A stretch of DNA of 7,269 nt, taken from contig CAJBSQ010000076.1 in the NCBI GenBank assembly GCA_903958265.1, positions 1 through 7,269 of the forward strand. The letters are read 5' to 3'. Below, in pieces: positions 6,304 through 7,269 of this stretch; the stretch's first letter is position 1; each line of letters begins with the position of its first letter. Below the pieces are notes generated by a model, which saw nothing but the letters and a program-made list of their open reading frames with translations, did not search any database and was not told the DNA's origin. This stretch comes from an uncultured Planctomycetaceae bacterium. GTDB lineage: Bacteria > Planctomycetota > Planctomycetia > Pirellulales > UBA1268. The position numbers were made by a program, and so were the translations under genes.

Positions 6304-7269
6304 TTACGTCGTCGGGTCGGTGTCGAGGTCGGCCGGCGCGAGCTGCGGCACGAGCAGCTGGATGATGACCAGCGCCACCAGGTAGGCCGAGGCGGCCATC
6401 ACGAAGATCGGCACATAGCTGCCGGTCTTTTGGAGGATGGCGCCGACCACCAGGGCGATCAGCATGCCCCCCACCGAGCCTGCCATGCCGCCGATGCCCA
6501 CGACCGAGCCGACAGCCCGCTTGGGGAACATGTCGGAGACGAGCGTGAACAGGTTGGCCGACCAGCCCTGGTGGGCCGCCGCGGCGATCGAGACGAGCGC
6601 CACCGCCATCCATAGGCTCTTGACCTGCGCCGCCGCCAGCATCGGCACGACGGCCAGGGCGCAGACAAGCATCGCCGTCTTCCGCGCGGCGTTGGTCGAC
6701 CAGCCCCGCTTGATCAGGTGCGACGATAGCCAGCCGCCGCCGATGCTGCCCACGTCGGCCACCAGGTAGATGACCACCAGCGGCAGGCCCATGGTCTTGA
6801 GGTCGAGCCCGTGGTTCCGCTTGAGGAAGTCGGGCACCCAGAAGAGATACAGCCACCAGATCGGGTCGGTGAGGAACTTGCCGGCCGCGAAAGCCCAGGT
6901 CTGGCGATGGGGGAGCAGCCGGCTCCACGGAATCGCGGCCGTCTTCTCGACAGGATCGCTCTGAATGATCGCGAGTTCCGCGGCGTTCACCCCCGGATGC
7001 GTGTCGGGATCGCGATACGACACGAACCACCAGATCACCCAGCCGAAGCCGAGCACGCCCGTGATCACAAACGCCCACTGCCAGCCGTAGGCCAGCGTGA
7101 TCCAGGGCACCACCAGCGGGGTGACCAGCGCGCCGATGTTGGTTCCGGAGTTGAAGATGCCCGTCGCCAGGGCCCGCTCCTTCTTGGGAAACCACTCTGC
7201 CACGGCCTTGATCGAGGCGGGGAAGTTGCCCGCCTCGCCCAGCCCGAGCACGAGTCGCGACAGCGCCAG
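6304..7269 (-). CDS. MFS transporter, anion:cation symporter family, hexuronate-transporter-like (5' end outside window)
   Basis: This is an inner-membrane secondary transporter, 321 residues visible to the TAA stop (complement of 6304-6306). The frame is open to the window edge, so roughly the first 100 residues, with the first three helices, are missing; the GTG at 7251 is internal. Visible residues: a GLGEAGNFP segment (9-17) in helix 4, the loop WFPKKERA (26-33), helix 5 with GIFNSGTNIG (37-46), helix 6 (about 63-84), the central loop with SYRDPDTHPGVNAAEL (84-99), then helices 7-12 at about 122-147, 160-183, 197-217, 219-243, 254-281 and 285-309. KFLTDPIWWLYLFWVPDFL (131-149) in helix 7 is typical of the ACS branch that includes ExuT-type hexuronate symporters. 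The family call is firm. The substrate (hexuronate or another sugar acid anion) is inferred; other ACS members carry galactonate, glucarate or phthalate. No neighbouring catabolic gene is visible to settle it. The gene converges on the DUF11 gene with 20 bp between stops and no evident terminator. Confidence 0.93.
   Translation of the reverse strand: MALSRLVLGLGEAGNFPASIKAVAEWFPKKERALATGIFNSGTNIGALVTPLVVPWITLAYGWQWAFVITGVLGFGWVIWWFVSYRDPDTHPGVNAAELAIIQSDPVEKTAAIPWSRLLPHRQTWAFAAGKFLTDPIWWLYLFWVPDFLKRNHGLDLKTMGLPLVVIYLVADVGSIGGGWLSSHLIKRGWSTNAARKTAMLVCALAVVPMLAAAQVKSLWMAVALVSIAAAAHQGWSANLFTLVSDMFPKRAVGSVVGIGGMAGSVGGMLIALVVGAILQKTGSYVPIFVMAASAYLVALVIIQLLVPQLAPADLDTDPTT

Noticed and set aside
4634..7195. 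853-codon minus-strand open frame crossing the transporter and the DUF11 gene
   Set aside because: It overlaps two well-supported genes in other frames, is rich in Arg, Gly and His, and matches no family. It is a consequence of high GC removing stop codons.

Overview
The window looks like a chromosomal piece from a high-GC planctomycete, probably of the Pirellulales type. The clues are a bacterial formylmethanofuran:tetrahydromethanopterin formyltransferase (an enzyme of H4MPT-linked C1 transfer, found in planctomycetes, methylotrophic proteobacteria and archaea), a large Pro/Ala-rich membrane-anchored protein with DUF11/CARDB-like repeats, a large exported protein of no family I recognise, and very high GC that leaves antisense frames open for hundreds of codons. 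The taxonomic assignment is an inference; there is no rRNA or other marker gene here.

Layout: bases 1-114 hold no gene I can support. A minus-strand gene (115-2451) encodes a 778-residue exported protein of unknown function. A 153-bp divergent intergenic region follows. It contains a strong imperfect hairpin with a GGAA tetraloop, and a Shine-Dalgarno sequence facing each way. The plus-strand ftr/fhcD gene (2605-3498, GTG start) is full length and well conserved. After a 133-bp gap comes a plus-strand gene (3632-6283) for an 883-residue protein: short cytoplasmic tail, one transmembrane anchor, about 350 residues of Pro/Ala-rich stalk, and four Ig-like DUF11-type domains. It converges, across only 20 bp, on a minus-strand MFS transporter of the anion:cation symporter family (6304-7269), which resembles hexuronate transporters. 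Its 5' end lies beyond the window.

Working together: I see no operon joining these four genes. Ftr is a cytoplasmic C1 enzyme whose usual partners (fhcA, fhcB, fhcC, mch, mtdB, fae) are absent from the window. The two large proteins are envelope or periplasmic, and the transporter is in the inner membrane. I did not find a convincing new multi-gene system. The points most worth a second look are the hairpin in the ftr leader, the stand-alone ftr, and the uncharacterised divergent secreted protein.
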